A stretch of 64,000 nt of DNA, from the NCBI GenBank assembly GCA_900315245.1, contig OMYJ01000001.1:248001-312000 (forward strand). The letters are read 5' to 3'. Shown one piece after another: positions 50,419 to 59,901 of the stretch; within the stretch, counting starts at the first letter, position 1; each line of letters begins with the position of its first letter. Origin of the DNA: an uncultured Bacteroidales bacterium. Lineage in GTDB: Bacteria; Bacteroidota; Bacteroidia; Bacteroidales; WCHB1-69. The translations under genes were made by a program, and so were the position numbers. The notes under the pieces are model-generated. The model did not search any database, was not told where the DNA came from, and was given only the letters and a program-made list of their open reading frames with translations.

Positions 50419-53130
50419 ATGACGAAAAAAATCCTCCTGATAGATGCTATGGGCTTGATATTCAGAGCGTACTACGCGATGATCAAAAGTCCGCGATTCA
50501 CCACCAAAGGGCTGAACACCTCCGCGATGCTCGGCTTCACCAACTCGCTGTACGAGGTACTCAAGAACGAGAAACCGACCCACGTGGCGGTGGCCTTCGA
50601 CACGGGCGCACCCACCTTCCGGCATGTGGAGTACGAGCACTACAAGGAGAACCGCGAGGCCACACCCGACGACATCGTGCAATCGATTCCCTACATCAAA
50701 CGCATCCTCGACGCTTTCCAGATCTGCATGGTCGGGATTGACGGCTACGAGGCGGACGATCTGGTCGGTTCGTTGGCCAAACACGCTGAAATCGAGGGCT
50801 TTGAGGTACTGATGCTCACCTCCGACAAGGACTACGGGCAGCTCGTCTCCGACCACATCCGCATGTACAAGCCCGGCAAGTTCGGACAGCCAGCAGAGAT
50901 TCTCGGTGTGGCCGAAATTTGCGAGAAATATAAGATCGAACGACCGGAGCAGCTGATCGATATGCTCGGTCTGTGGGGTGATGCCTCCGACAACATCCCC
51001 GGCGTGCCAGGCATCGGACAGGTGCGCGCCCAGAAACTGCTCGCCAACTACGGCAGCATCGAGGAGATGTACGCCCGCAACTTCGACAAAGACAACGAAA
51101 AGACCCGCACCCTCATGAACGAGTATAAGGAGCAGGCCTTCCTCTCCAAAGAGCTGGCTACCATCATGATAGACATCCCGATGGAGTATGATTTCGAGCA
51201 GATGACCTACAACGGTCCCAACCCTGCGAAACTCAAAGCCATCTTCGACGAGCTGGAATTCAAAGCCCTCACCAAACGCATTTTCACAGATTTGTCGCTG
51301 CAAGTGCCGCAACCTCAAGCCGCCCCCGACCTTTTCAGTCCCATCGAGGAAACGGAAGTTCAAGCCCCGATGGAAGCCGAAGCACCCAAAACTGTTTTCG
51401 AACTTCCCAAAATCGTGGAAATATCTTCGCCAGAAGATATTATCCGCGCAAATCCGCGCGATCCGTGGAAATCTAAAATTGAGCGAAGCGAAATAATATA
51501 TTTCACGTGGCTCTTCCAACAGGAACGCATTGCCGGATTCGCCTTCGCCTTCGACAAAACCACCACCTATTGTCATTGGGTCGAAAACGAACATCGTCAC
51601 TATCAGGAGTTTATAAAGCTGATTTTCGGGGAACCGCGCACCGTGGTCATGCACGACTGCAAAAACACCTACAAGTACCTCCGATCGTTCCGCGTGGAGC
51701 CGAAATGCACCTTCTGGGACGTGCAAATCGCCCACTACTTGCTTCAACCCGAGCGCAAACATCAGCTCAACGACCTCGCCCTCAGCTACTTCGACTGCGA
51801 GTTGACGGAGACCGGAAAACCGTCGCCCGCACCCGAAAACGAACAGATTCTGTTACTGCAAAAGCTCTATCCGATCTTGGATAAAGAACTGAGAGAGAAT
51901 AAATTGTCGGATTTGTTCACGCAGATGGAAATGCCCCTCGTGCCGGTTCTCGCCGACATGGAATACACCGGTGTGAAGGTCGATGTCGATACCTTGCAGC
52001 AGAACTCCGAAACGATGAACGCCGAGATTGCCGCCATCGAACAGCAAATTTACGAATACGCTGGCGAGACCTTCAACATCGGTTCGCCCAAGCAGTTAGG
52101 GGAGATTCTCTTCGAGAAGATGAACCTCGTGAAGAACGCCCGGCTGACCAAGAGCAAGCAGTACCAGACCGGTGAGGAGGTGCTCAAGAAGATGGCCTAC
52201 AAACATCCGATTGTGCCGCTGATCTTGGAGTGGCGCAAGCTGTCAAAGCTGAAATCCACCTACATCGACGCACTGCCGCAGCTCATCAACCCGAAGACGG
52301 GGCGCATCCATTCCACGTTCACCCAGACGATTACGGCCACGGGTCGGCTCAGCTCCCTCAACCCGAACCTGCAGAACATCCCCGTGCGCACCGAGCGCGG
52401 CCGCGATATCCGCAAGGCGTTCGTGCCCTCCGACGGCAACGTGCTGCTCGCCGCCGACTACTCGCAAATCGAGCTCCGCATCGTCGCCCACGTGTGTCAG
52501 GACGAGCGCATGATCGAGACCTTCCGCAACAACGAGGACATCCACGCGACGATGGCCGCCCACATCTACGGCGTTGACAAAGAGGATGTTACCGCCGACA
52601 TGCGCCGTGCCGCCAAGACCGTCAACTTCGGGATTCTGTACGGCATCTCCGCCTTCGGTCTCGCCGACCGGCTGCAGATTCCGCAAGCCGAGGCCAAGCA
52701 GCTCATCACCGACTACTTCCGCAGTTTCCCAAAAATCTCGGATTATCTGAACGACACGCTGGATTTCGCCCGCGAGCACGAGTATGTAGAGACGCTCATG
52801 GGCCGCCGCCGCAACATCCGCGACATCAACGCAAAGAACGGCGTCTTGCGGGCCGCCGCCGAGCGCAACGCCATCAACGCACCCATCCAAGGCACCGCCG
52901 CCGACCTCATCAAAATCGCCATGGTGCGCATCTATCAAGCTATGAATGAGCGGAATATGCGCAGCAAGATGATCCTGCAAGTCCACGACGAACTCATCTT
53001 CGACACCTGTCCCGACGAGTTGGAAGCCCTCTCAACCCTCGTGCGCGAGCACATGTCGGGCGCCATGCAGCTATCGGTGCCGCTGGACGTGAACATCAGT
53101 TCGGGGAAGAACTGGTTGGAAGCGCATTAA
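50419..53130 (+). CDS. polA: DNA polymerase I (proofreading domain apparently degenerate)
   Basis: The 5' nuclease domain (residues 1-290, ILLIDAMGLIFRAYYA, GIDGYEADDLVGSLA, TSDKDYGQLVS) and polymerase domain are intact. Polymerase motifs are DYSQIELRIVAH (about residue 679), RRAAKTVNFGILYG and QVHDELIFD (about 853). The middle domain lacks the usual D-x-E of the 3'-5' exonuclease (the region reads IIYFTWLFQQERIAGFAFAF), and the NxxxYD-like motif is also altered. Just before it, ATCCGCG-type repeats are translated as IRANPRDPWKS. Repair and Okazaki maturation roles are likely; proofreading is doubtful. Length is 903 residues. Confidence 0.95.
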   Translation: MTKKILLIDAMGLIFRAYYAMIKSPRFTTKGLNTSAMLGFTNSLYEVLKNEKPTHVAVAFDTGAPTFRHVEYEHYKENREATPDDIVQSIPYIKRILDAFQICMVGIDGYEADDLVGSLAKHAEIEGFEVLMLTSDKDYGQLVSDHIRMYKPGKFGQPAEILGVAEICEKYKIERPEQLIDMLGLWGDASDNIPGVPGIGQVRAQKLLANYGSIEEMYARNFDKDNEKTRTLMNEYKEQAFLSKELATIMIDIPMEYDFEQMTYNGPNPAKLKAIFDELEFKALTKRIFTDLSLQVPQPQAAPDLFSPIEETEVQAPMEAEAPKTVFELPKIVEISSPEDIIRANPRDPWKSKIERSEIIYFTWLFQQERIAGFAFAFDKTTTYCHWVENEHRHYQEFIKLIFGEPRTVVMHDCKNTYKYLRSFRVEPKCTFWDVQIAHYLLQPERKHQLNDLALSYFDCELTETGKPSPAPENEQILLLQKLYPILDKELRENKLSDLFTQMEMPLVPVLADMEYTGVKVDVDTLQQNSETMNAEIAAIEQQIYEYAGETFNIGSPKQLGEILFEKMNLVKNARLTKSKQYQTGEEVLKKMAYKHPIVPLILEWRKLSKLKSTYIDALPQLINPKTGRIHSTFTQTITATGRLSSLNPNLQNIPVRTERGRDIRKAFVPSDGNVLLAADYSQIELRIVAHVCQDERMIETFRNNEDIHATMAAHIYGVDKEDVTADMRRAAKTVNFGILYGISAFGLADRLQIPQAEAKQLITDYFRSFPKISDYLNDTLDFAREHEYVETLMGRRRNIRDINAKNGVLRAAAERNAINAPIQGTAADLIKIAMVRIYQAMNERNMRSKMILQVHDELIFDTCPDELEALSTLVREHMSGAMQLSVPLDVNISSGKNWLEAH
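51442..51467. repeat. ATCCGCG-type repeats inside polA
   Basis: Three consecutive copies of ATCCGCGC / ATCCGCGCG / ATCCGTGG occur in-frame before the degenerate exonuclease domain. Confidence 0.6.
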
Positions 53131-53162
53131 AATGCAGAATCTCTGCACTTGCGAAAAATTTG

Positions 53163-53170
53163 TATCTTTG
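53163..53170 (+). promoter_or_regulatory. Bacteroidota -7 box for ribE
   Basis: TATCTTTG followed by C lies 22 nt before the ATG at 53193. Confidence 0.7.
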
Positions 53171-53192
53171 CAGGTTTTAATTTTGGATAAGA

Positions 53193-53804
53193 ATGTTTAC
53201 TGGAATTATAGAGAAAACCGGCAAAATCGTTAAGATTGAACAAGATAGAACCAATTTTGACTTCACGTTGGAAGTGGATTTCGCGGATGAATTGAATATT
53301 GACCAAAGCATGGCGCACGACGGCTGCTGTCTCACCATCGTGAAATTAGACAAAGAAAAGAAACAGTATGTGGTAACCGCCATGGAGGAGACGATGCAGA
53401 AGACCAACCTCGGCACGTGGAAGGTGGGCGACGAGGTCAACCTCGAGCGCAGCATGCGCATGGACGGCCGTTTCGACGGTCACATCGTGCAAGGACACGT
53501 TGATCAAACGGCTGTCTGTGAGAAAGTGGTGGATGAGAACGGCAGTTGGAGGTTCTATTTCACCTACGACCCCGAAAAGAACAACTTCACCGTCCCCAAA
53601 GGTTCCATTTCCGTCAACGGCGTGAGCCTCACTGTGGTGGATTCCGAAAAAGGCCGTTTTTCCGTAGCCATCATCCCCTACACCTACAAAGTCACCAATT
53701 TCCACAACCTGAAACCCGGCTCCGTGGTCAACATCGAGTTCGATGTATTCGGAAAATATGTACAACGCCTTTTGGACGAATATTTTGCGAATAAAACAAA
53801 ATAA
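53193..53804 (+). CDS. ribE: Riboflavin synthase, alpha subunit
   Basis: Riboflavin synthase dismutates two molecules of 6,7-dimethyl-8-ribityllumazine. The N-terminus MFTGIIEKTGKI is diagnostic. The two lumazine-binding barrel repeats are present: one with IDQSMAHDGCCLTIV and one with VPKGSISVNGVSLTVVD. The GHIVQGHVDQTAVC segment links them. The length of 203 residues is normal. It is followed closely by the SprE/PorW-like gene. Confidence 0.97.
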   Translation: MFTGIIEKTGKIVKIEQDRTNFDFTLEVDFADELNIDQSMAHDGCCLTIVKLDKEKKQYVVTAMEETMQKTNLGTWKVGDEVNLERSMRMDGRFDGHIVQGHVDQTAVCEKVVDENGSWRFYFTYDPEKNNFTVPKGSISVNGVSLTVVDSEKGRFSVAIIPYTYKVTNFHNLKPGSVVNIEFDVFGKYVQRLLDEYFANKTK

Positions 53805-53851
53805 AAGAACTATTTCCTCGTTAATCACTTTTCATTAAAAAGAACAAATCG

Positions 53852-56545
53852 TTGAAGAAGAAAACAAAAATATTCGCCAAAATGGGTATCAGTCTGCTGG
53901 TCATAGCAGCACTGACAGGTTGTTCTACCTCCAAGAATACCTTTCCAAACCGCGCATACCATAATGTAACGTGCAAATACAACGTCTATTGGAACGGCAA
54001 CCAGGCGATGAAAGAGGCGGAGAAGGCATACGCCAAACTCTCTAAAGACAACTTCACGGCCACGCTGCCGGTGTACAACTATCCAGACAAATCCGAGCTT
54101 GGCCCCTGCCTGTCCCATCTGGACCGCACCATCGAGAAATCCTCGAAGGCCATCCACAAACATTCAATGATGATCAAGGGCAAGGAATACGTCAAAACCA
54201 TTGACGACGCTTATTTCCTGATGGCCAAATCCTATTTCTACAAGCAAGACTACGTGCAGGCGCAGCGTGTGCTGAACTACATCGCGCACACCTACCCGAA
54301 GTCGAACGTCCGCAACGAAGCGGAGGTACTGCTTGCCCGTGCCCAAATGCGGCAAGGTTACTATTCCAGCGCCGATGAACTGCTGGAAACCATTCGCTAC
54401 ATGAACGAAAAGAAGAACAAGAAGAAATTCGCCGTGCTCTTCAACGCCGCAAAAGCCGAATACCACCTCACCGCCCCCGACGGCGATGTACAGGAAGCTA
54501 TAGATTACATCAGTAATGCGCTTGACAACAAACCCAAACGGGATTTCCGCACCCGGCTGCAACTTATCCTTGGCGAACTCTACGAAAACCTCGGTCAACA
54601 GGCGGAAGCCCAAAAAAACTTCAAAACAGTCATCAAAAAATCCGACAATTATGAGATGACATTCTGCGCCCAGATGCATTTGGCTGCCAATTACGATGGA
54701 ACCGAGTCTAATCGTAACGCCATCACCAAACAACTCAAAAAGATGCTGGAGGATAAGAAAAACGAGAACTACCGCGACCAAATCTACTACGCCTTCTCTG
54801 AAATCGCCCGCATAGATGAAGATGAGGATCAACGCATAGATTATCTGGCCAAATCCGTATCTGCCTCAACGGAAAACAACTATCAGAAAACTTTTTCCGC
54901 CATTACCCTGGCTGACCTTTATTTCGAACTGAATGAATACCGCGAGGCGCAACACTACTATGACACCGCAATGATGTCCATCCCTAAAAATTATCCAAAA
55001 TACGAAGAGATTCAGAAAAAATCAAATGTTCTGAGAGACTTGGTGGATAAACTGGATGAAATCGACCTGCAAGACAGTTTGTTACGCATCGCCAACCTGC
55101 CTGAAGCACAGCGGAATGCCTGGGTGAGAAAGATGATTGCCGACTATACCGAGGCTGAGCGAAAAGCTGCCGCCGAAGAGGCTGAACGTATGCTAGCCAT
55201 GCAGAACGCCGCCTCCTACACGAACATCAACAACAACATGAACAACTCCAACGGCAAATGGTATTTCTACAACCAGTCTTTGGTAACTGCCGGTCAACAG
55301 GACTTCTACCGCCGCTTCGGAAACCGGAAACTGGAAGACAACTGGTTCATCAGTAATAAGACTCAGATTTCATTCGACGACATGGCCCTGATGAACGATC
55401 CGTCTTTGGCCAGAGACACCGTGGAATACGATGAAGATGGCAATCCGATAGCCACCCGTGAAACCGACCCCACAAAAGAAGCTTATTATTTGCAAGATCT
55501 TCCTTTGAGACCAGGGGCCAAAGACACTGCTAATGCCATCATAGCCAAAGACTTATACGAAACGGGGTTCATGTATCAGGATCTCTTGAACGATACCAAA
55601 CGCGCCTGCGCTTCTTTTGAATCCCTGCTCCAACGCTACCCGAAAAGCGAATTTGCCCTGCCCGCTCTCTATATGCTTTACACCCTTTACACTAAAACCG
55701 GCGATCCTAAAGGTGAAACCTATAAAAACACCCTGCTGACCAAATATCCGGAAACAGACTATGCCAAGCTGATTCAAGATCCTGATTATTATAACAAGCT
55801 GGCAGCCAAAGAAAAAGTGCTGGAAACCCAATACGCCCAAACATACGAGGATTTCACCAACAAACGGTGGAGCAAAGTGGTGACCGCCGCAGATAAGGCT
55901 ATCCCAAATTGTACTGATGTCACGCTGAAATCCCAATATGCCTATCTGCGCGCTGTTGCCGCCGGACAAATCTATAACCAAGACACCCTTATTGTCGGAC
56001 TGACCGACATCGTGACTAAGTATAACAAAGAGCCTGTGGCTGACCTCGCCCGATTCTACCTGTCCAACTTCACTCGCGAACAGATCCAGAAAAGTCTGGG
56101 CATCGAAAGTCATGAAAAGAAGGATGAACTTATGCAGGAAGTCCTTCCCACCCCGAAAAAGGAAAGTGTTTATCAATTCAATCCCAATGACCAACACTAT
56201 GTCGTATTATTGGTGAAAACTGCCGAAATGCCCCTTCAAACTGCCAAACAAGAGCTTACCAATTTCAACAACACGTTTTTTAGCCTGAAAAACCTGACTA
56301 TAAGCAGCTTCTTGATTGACAACAAACACCAGATGATCACCATCTCCAAATTCAACAACTTAGACGATGCCATGGATTATTATCAAATCCTGGTGAAGAG
56401 TGAGAATTTTGAACCTGAATTTGAAGATGGCATCATTGAAGCGTATGCCATGAGCACAAACAATTACACTACTTTCTACAACAAACGGGACAACCGGAAA
56501 GATTATCCTGAATTTTTCAAAGAAAATTACCTAAATAATCAATAG
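53852..56545 (+). CDS. porW: SprE/PorW-like T9SS lipoprotein
   Basis: This lipoprotein (KIFAKMGISLLVIAALTGCSTSKN, lipobox LTGC) is followed by NTFPNRAYHNVTCKYNVYWNGNQAMKEAEKAY, the characteristic opening of SprE/PorW. SprE/PorW are outer-membrane-associated TPR proteins needed for type IX secretion. About ten TPR-like repeats cover residues 100-440 and 560-780. The 897-residue length is like Flavobacterium SprE. The start used here is TTG at 53852, which gives a normal basic n-region; the next in-frame ATG at 53882 would leave no positive charge. Two T9SS cargo genes occur in the window. Confidence 0.85.
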   Translation: MKKKTKIFAKMGISLLVIAALTGCSTSKNTFPNRAYHNVTCKYNVYWNGNQAMKEAEKAYAKLSKDNFTATLPVYNYPDKSELGPCLSHLDRTIEKSSKAIHKHSMMIKGKEYVKTIDDAYFLMAKSYFYKQDYVQAQRVLNYIAHTYPKSNVRNEAEVLLARAQMRQGYYSSADELLETIRYMNEKKNKKKFAVLFNAAKAEYHLTAPDGDVQEAIDYISNALDNKPKRDFRTRLQLILGELYENLGQQAEAQKNFKTVIKKSDNYEMTFCAQMHLAANYDGTESNRNAITKQLKKMLEDKKNENYRDQIYYAFSEIARIDEDEDQRIDYLAKSVSASTENNYQKTFSAITLADLYFELNEYREAQHYYDTAMMSIPKNYPKYEEIQKKSNVLRDLVDKLDEIDLQDSLLRIANLPEAQRNAWVRKMIADYTEAERKAAAEEAERMLAMQNAASYTNINNNMNNSNGKWYFYNQSLVTAGQQDFYRRFGNRKLEDNWFISNKTQISFDDMALMNDPSLARDTVEYDEDGNPIATRETDPTKEAYYLQDLPLRPGAKDTANAIIAKDLYETGFMYQDLLNDTKRACASFESLLQRYPKSEFALPALYMLYTLYTKTGDPKGETYKNTLLTKYPETDYAKLIQDPDYYNKLAAKEKVLETQYAQTYEDFTNKRWSKVVTAADKAIPNCTDVTLKSQYAYLRAVAAGQIYNQDTLIVGLTDIVTKYNKEPVADLARFYLSNFTREQIQKSLGIESHEKKDELMQEVLPTPKKESVYQFNPNDQHYVVLLVKTAEMPLQTAKQELTNFNNTFFSLKNLTISSFLIDNKHQMITISKFNNLDDAMDYYQILVKSENFEPEFEDGIIEAYAMSTNNYTTFYNKRDNRKDYPEFFKENYLNNQ

Positions 56546-56562
56546 ATAAAAAATAGAAGCTT

Positions 56563-56958
56563 ATGAAAGAAACTGATACTCGAGAATACGGCGGTTCTGC
56601 CGTGAACGTCATCGCCCAAGGAACCCAACTGCAGGGCAATATGATTACCGCATCTGACTGCCGCATTGACGGCGCCCTGCGCGGCAACATCGAATCCAAA
56701 GCCAAAATCATCATCGGACGAAGCGGTGTGGTGGAAGGAAACATCAAGTGCGCCAACATTGAAATCGAAGGAAATGTGAAAGCTGAATCCCTGATTGTTT
56801 CTGAACTGCTTGCCCTGAAAGCCACAGCCAACCTGATCGGCAACATCGAAACAGGCAAAATCGCCATCGAACCCGGTGCGGAGTTCTCCGGAAACTGCAA
56901 GATGCGTAACAATCGCGTTGCCCCGCAACCGAATACGCCGCAACCTGAACGCAAGTAA
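56563..56958 (+). CDS. Bactofilin
   Basis: Bactofilins polymerise into cytoskeletal filaments with a right-handed beta-helix. The 131-residue protein has the conserved core VNVIAQGTQLQGNMITASDCRIDGALRGNIESKAKIIIGRSGVVEGNIKCANIEIEGNVKAESLIVSELLALKATANLIGNIETGKIAIEPGAEFSG, read in pieces from residue 13. The proline-rich tail is short. It is the first of a tight cluster with atpZ and a membrane protein, 4 bp apart, as in other Bacteroidota. Confidence 0.95.
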   Translation: MKETDTREYGGSAVNVIAQGTQLQGNMITASDCRIDGALRGNIESKAKIIIGRSGVVEGNIKCANIEIEGNVKAESLIVSELLALKATANLIGNIETGKIAIEPGAEFSGNCKMRNNRVAPQPNTPQPERK

Positions 56959-56961
56959 TTC

Positions 56962-57219
56962 ATGCCCGACCCAAAAACCAACCCGAAAAGCTCTCCCATA
57001 CATCAATACGCCGTTTATTCCAACCTGGCTTTTGAAATGGGAGCTGTTATCGCGTTGGGCGTTTTTGGTGGTATAAAACTGGACAATGTGCTGAATATCA
57101 GCCCGCTGTTCACTATCCTATGTTCGCTGACAAGCATCGCGATCGCTATGTACCTGGTCATCCGTTCGTTGACAAAAACGCAAAACAAAGCCAAACATGA
57201 GCCAAAAAATACCCATTAG
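56962..57219 (+). CDS. AtpZ/AtpI-family protein
   Basis: This 85-residue protein has two transmembrane segments (LAFEMGAVIALGVFGGIKLD and PLFTILCSLTSIAIAMYLVIRSL), the AtpZ pattern. AtpZ proteins are encoded near F-type ATP synthase genes and may assist its assembly or carry magnesium or calcium. The GxxxG and conserved acidic residue (IKLD) are retained. It overlaps the next gene by 23 bp. The ATP synthase genes themselves do not follow in this window. Confidence 0.9.
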   Translation: MPDPKTNPKSSPIHQYAVYSNLAFEMGAVIALGVFGGIKLDNVLNISPLFTILCSLTSIAIAMYLVIRSLTKTQNKAKHEPKNTH

Positions 57220-57580
57220 GAAGTTTTCGTTCCGCATAATTGTCTTTTCCGTCATTGTAGCCGGGCTTTCCCTGCTTTTCCAATGGCTGTTTCCACAATA
57301 TGCCACTCCCGCGCTGCCTTTTATCGTCCTTTTCTTCTTTGTCATCACCTTGCTCACCCTCTATATTGTCTTGCGCAACAATGACGGACAAGAAGGCAAG
57401 CGGTTTGTTTCCGCGTACATGCTCTCCCGCACGGTGAAAATACTCTCCTGTCTGCTGTTTCTCTTCTTGTATATGTTTCTGAATCAAAAAGATGCCATTA
57501 AATTTGCCATTGCGTTTATGGTTATCTATTTTTTGTATGCCATCTTTGAAGTTGTGGTGTTAAAAAAAGAAAATGAATAG
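57197..57580 (+). CDS. Four-helix membrane protein, AtpI-like
   Basis: This 127-residue protein has four transmembrane segments (FRIIVFSVIVAGLSLLFQWLF, LPFIVLFFFVITLLTLYIVL, SRTVKILSCLLFLFLYMFL, FAIAFMVIYFLYAIFEVVVL). It occupies the place of the AtpI-like protein that usually follows AtpZ in Bacteroidota. Sequence identity to AtpI cannot be confirmed from reading alone. It overlaps atpZ by 23 bp and purC by 8 bp. Confidence 0.75.
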   Translation: MSQKIPIRKFSFRIIVFSVIVAGLSLLFQWLFPQYATPALPFIVLFFFVITLLTLYIVLRNNDGQEGKRFVSAYMLSRTVKILSCLLFLFLYMFLNQKDAIKFAIAFMVIYFLYAIFEVVVLKKENE

Positions 57581-58295
57581 GAAATCTTTGTTATATAACG
57601 GGAAATCGAAGCAGATTTTTGCCACGGAAAGCCCTGAATATATCATCATGAGCTTTAAAGATGATGAAATAGCTTATTATGGCGTAAAAAAAGCTACCAT
57701 TCCCAACAAAGGGATTTTGAATAACAAAATTTCCTCTTTGATTTATCAATATCTGAAAGATAATGGCATACACACCCACTATATAGAACAATTAAGCGAA
57801 TCGGAACAGCTGTGTCGCCGCGCCACCCCCCTTCCGCTCGAATTCATCGTACGCAACGTGATTGCAGGCACGCTCGCCCGTCGTCTCGACATTGAGGAGG
57901 GCACAATACCCAAAAAGACCATCTACGAAATTTGCCTGAAAAACGATGTTCTTCGTGATCCTCTGATCAACCATTTTCATGTTGAAGCATTAGGCTACGC
58001 CGACAGGAGAACACTGACTGCAATTCATGATATTCTGCATAAAATCAACGAATTGTTGCTGAATTTGTTCAAGAAAATCCGAATTGACTTGGTTGATTTC
58101 AAGGTAGAATTTGGAATTGACACCATCGGCAACGTGATGCTGATTGATGAAATTTCTCCCGACACTGCCCGGTTTTGGGATTCTGAAAGCCACGAAAAAT
58201 TGGATTGCGATTTATTCCGCCGTGACCTTGGAAATGTGGAAGTGGCTTATAAAGAAGTTCTTTCTCGTTTGGAAAACATACTCTGTAATGGATAA
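57573..58295 (+). CDS. purC: Phosphoribosylaminoimidazole-succinocarboxamide synthase (SAICAR synthetase)
   Basis: PurC couples CAIR and aspartate with ATP in purine synthesis. Conserved segments are LYNGKSKQIFAT, ISSLIYQYLKDNGIHTHYIEQ, PLEFIVRNVIAGTLARRLDIEEG, DLVDFKVEFG and LIDEISPDTARFWD. The 240-residue length is normal. It overlaps the upstream membrane gene by 8 bp, and the downstream cyclo-ligase gene by 8 bp, so it is part of a mixed operon. Confidence 0.97.
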   Translation: MNRKSLLYNGKSKQIFATESPEYIIMSFKDDEIAYYGVKKATIPNKGILNNKISSLIYQYLKDNGIHTHYIEQLSESEQLCRRATPLPLEFIVRNVIAGTLARRLDIEEGTIPKKTIYEICLKNDVLRDPLINHFHVEALGYADRRTLTAIHDILHKINELLLNLFKKIRIDLVDFKVEFGIDTIGNVMLIDEISPDTARFWDSESHEKLDCDLFRRDLGNVEVAYKEVLSRLENILCNG

Positions 58296-58812
58296 GAAAA
58301 CGCTCCGACAACAAATACGCACCATCAAAAAACAATATTCGCAGGAAGCGCTTCAGACACAATCTGAGCAAATCCTGCAACGGTTGGCTGTGCATCCTCG
58401 TTTCCGCCAAGCAGAAAAAGTGATGCTTTACGCATCTTTGCCAGATGAAGTGCAAACCCTTGACTTCATCGATTCATGGCGACATCAGAAAACCATCATT
58501 CTTCCCACCGTAGTCGGAGACGACATTATCCCTGTGGAATTGGCTGAAAACGTGACTTTTGCAGAAGGCGATTTCCATATTCCCGAACCTCAAAGCCATC
58601 CCTATACCGGTAGTTTCGACCTGATAGTAGTGCCGGGTATGGCCTTTGACGCCAATGGTCACAGACTGGGACGCGGACGTGGATACTATGACCGCTTTTT
58701 GTCCCAACATCCTGACGTATTTACCATTGGCATTTGCTTCAACTTCCAGCTGCTGCCCGAAGTTCCTTGCGAACCCCATGACCGAATCATAGACGAGATC
58801 ATTACACTTTAA
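58288..58812 (+). CDS. 5-Formyltetrahydrofolate cyclo-ligase
   Basis: This enzyme converts 5-formyl-THF to 5,10-methenyl-THF using ATP, recycling folate. The 174-residue protein starts MDKKTLRQQIRTIKKQYSQEALQTQSEQIL. It contains the catalytic/ATP-binding signature LIVVPGMAFDANGHRLGRGRGYYDRFL and ends with VPCEPHDRIIDEIITL. The start at 58288 overlaps the purC stop by 8 bp; a longer frame from 58144 is the purC shadow. Confidence 0.95.
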   Translation: MDKKTLRQQIRTIKKQYSQEALQTQSEQILQRLAVHPRFRQAEKVMLYASLPDEVQTLDFIDSWRHQKTIILPTVVGDDIIPVELAENVTFAEGDFHIPEPQSHPYTGSFDLIVVPGMAFDANGHRLGRGRGYYDRFLSQHPDVFTIGICFNFQLLPEVPCEPHDRIIDEIITL

Positions 58813-58908
58813 TTTCCGATCTGTTTTTTCTCATCAAACCGCCTTTTTCCAAAACAAAAAAAGGGGTTTATTTCCTATTTTCATGGCTCATCGTGTCCAA
58901 GGAAATGT

Positions 58909-58916
58909 TATTTTTG
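58909..58916 (+). promoter_or_regulatory. Bacteroidota -7 box for the polyprenyl synthase gene
   Basis: TATTTTTG followed by C lies 22 nt before the GTG start at 58939. Confidence 0.7.
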
Positions 58917-58938
58917 CAGGTTTTTAATAACGTCAAAA

Positions 58939-59901
58939 GTGTGTACTATCGAAGAATATTTTGATAACATTTTTCAAGACCAAGAGCCGAAAACACTATA
59001 TGAACCAATTCTTTACACCTTAAAGCTGCCTGGCAAGCGCCTGCGTCCGCAATTGGTTCATATTGCTGCTGAGATGTTCGATGGGAACAGCGAAAATGCT
59101 GGTCTGGTAGCTTCCGCGTACGAAATGCTGCACAATTTCACGCTGATACACGACGATATCATGGACAAAGCGGAAATACGCCGCGGCCGCCCCACCGTTC
59201 ACAAAAAATGGAACACCAACGTTGCCATTCTCTCCGGCGATGCATTGGTGGTAACAGCTTTGCTTCAGATCCATAAACTGTCATGCAATCCTGAGACCAT
59301 ACTTTCCGTGGCCAAACTTTTCGCCCAAGTAAGCATGGAAACCTGCAAAGGCCAACAATATGATCTCGATTTTGAAACGGTAGAAACGGTTACCATTGCC
59401 CAATATCTGAAAATGATCCAGATGAAAACCGCCACTATGTTTGCCGGATGTCTGAAATCCGGCGGACTGGTTGCCAACGCTGACACGGAAAGCCTGCAAG
59501 CACTGTTTGACCTCGGAATCCACCTCGGAATCGCTTTTCAACTGGCCGATGACCTCCTCGATGTCTATGCCGACACCGAAGTTTTCGGTAAATCCATCGG
59601 AAGCGACATCAAAGACAACAAGAAAACCTTCGTTTATCTGAAAGCACTGGAATTGTCCAATGAGACACAGGCACAACGTCTTCAATCGCTGTTTTCCGCT
59701 TCAAACAACATGAATGAGAAAACGAAATTCCAAGAGGTTAAAGCTATCTTTGACGCTGTGAACGTGAAACAAGCCACCGAAGAGAAAATCTCCTATTACA
59801 TTGACAAATGTTTTGAAGACATTGACCATATCCGTGTCGATGAAAAGAAAAAAAATCCTGTCAAGTCTCTGATTCAACAACTAAAAAACCGTTCCAAATA
59901 G
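58939..59901 (+). CDS. Trans-long-chain polyprenyl diphosphate synthase
   Basis: The enzyme extends allylic diphosphates for quinone or other isoprenoid side chains. The first aspartate-rich motif is LIHDDIMDKAEIRRGRPTVH (DDxxD, about residue 74), and the second is LADDLLDVYAD. The length of 320 residues fits octaprenyl/heptaprenyl-type synthases. GTG at 58939 is the likely start because the promoter lies 22 nt upstream and no in-frame ATG precedes the conserved region. It is followed directly by the mrdA-rodA genes. Confidence 0.93.
   Translation: MCTIEEYFDNIFQDQEPKTLYEPILYTLKLPGKRLRPQLVHIAAEMFDGNSENAGLVASAYEMLHNFTLIHDDIMDKAEIRRGRPTVHKKWNTNVAILSGDALVVTALLQIHKLSCNPETILSVAKLFAQVSMETCKGQQYDLDFETVETVTIAQYLKMIQMKTATMFAGCLKSGGLVANADTESLQALFDLGIHLGIAFQLADDLLDVYADTEVFGKSIGSDIKDNKKTFVYLKALELSNETQAQRLQSLFSASNNMNEKTKFQEVKAIFDAVNVKQATEEKISYYIDKCFEDIDHIRVDEKKKNPVKSLIQQLKNRSK

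Noticed and set aside
50368..51762. Long antisense frame over the first half of polA
   Set aside because: It overlaps the polA promoter and coding region, where all polymerase I motifs are present in the plus frame.
53882..56545. ATG at 53882 as the start of the SprE/PorW-like gene
   Set aside because: It would leave a signal peptide with no positive n-region; the TTG at 53852 gives MKKKTKIFAK, typical of lipoproteins.
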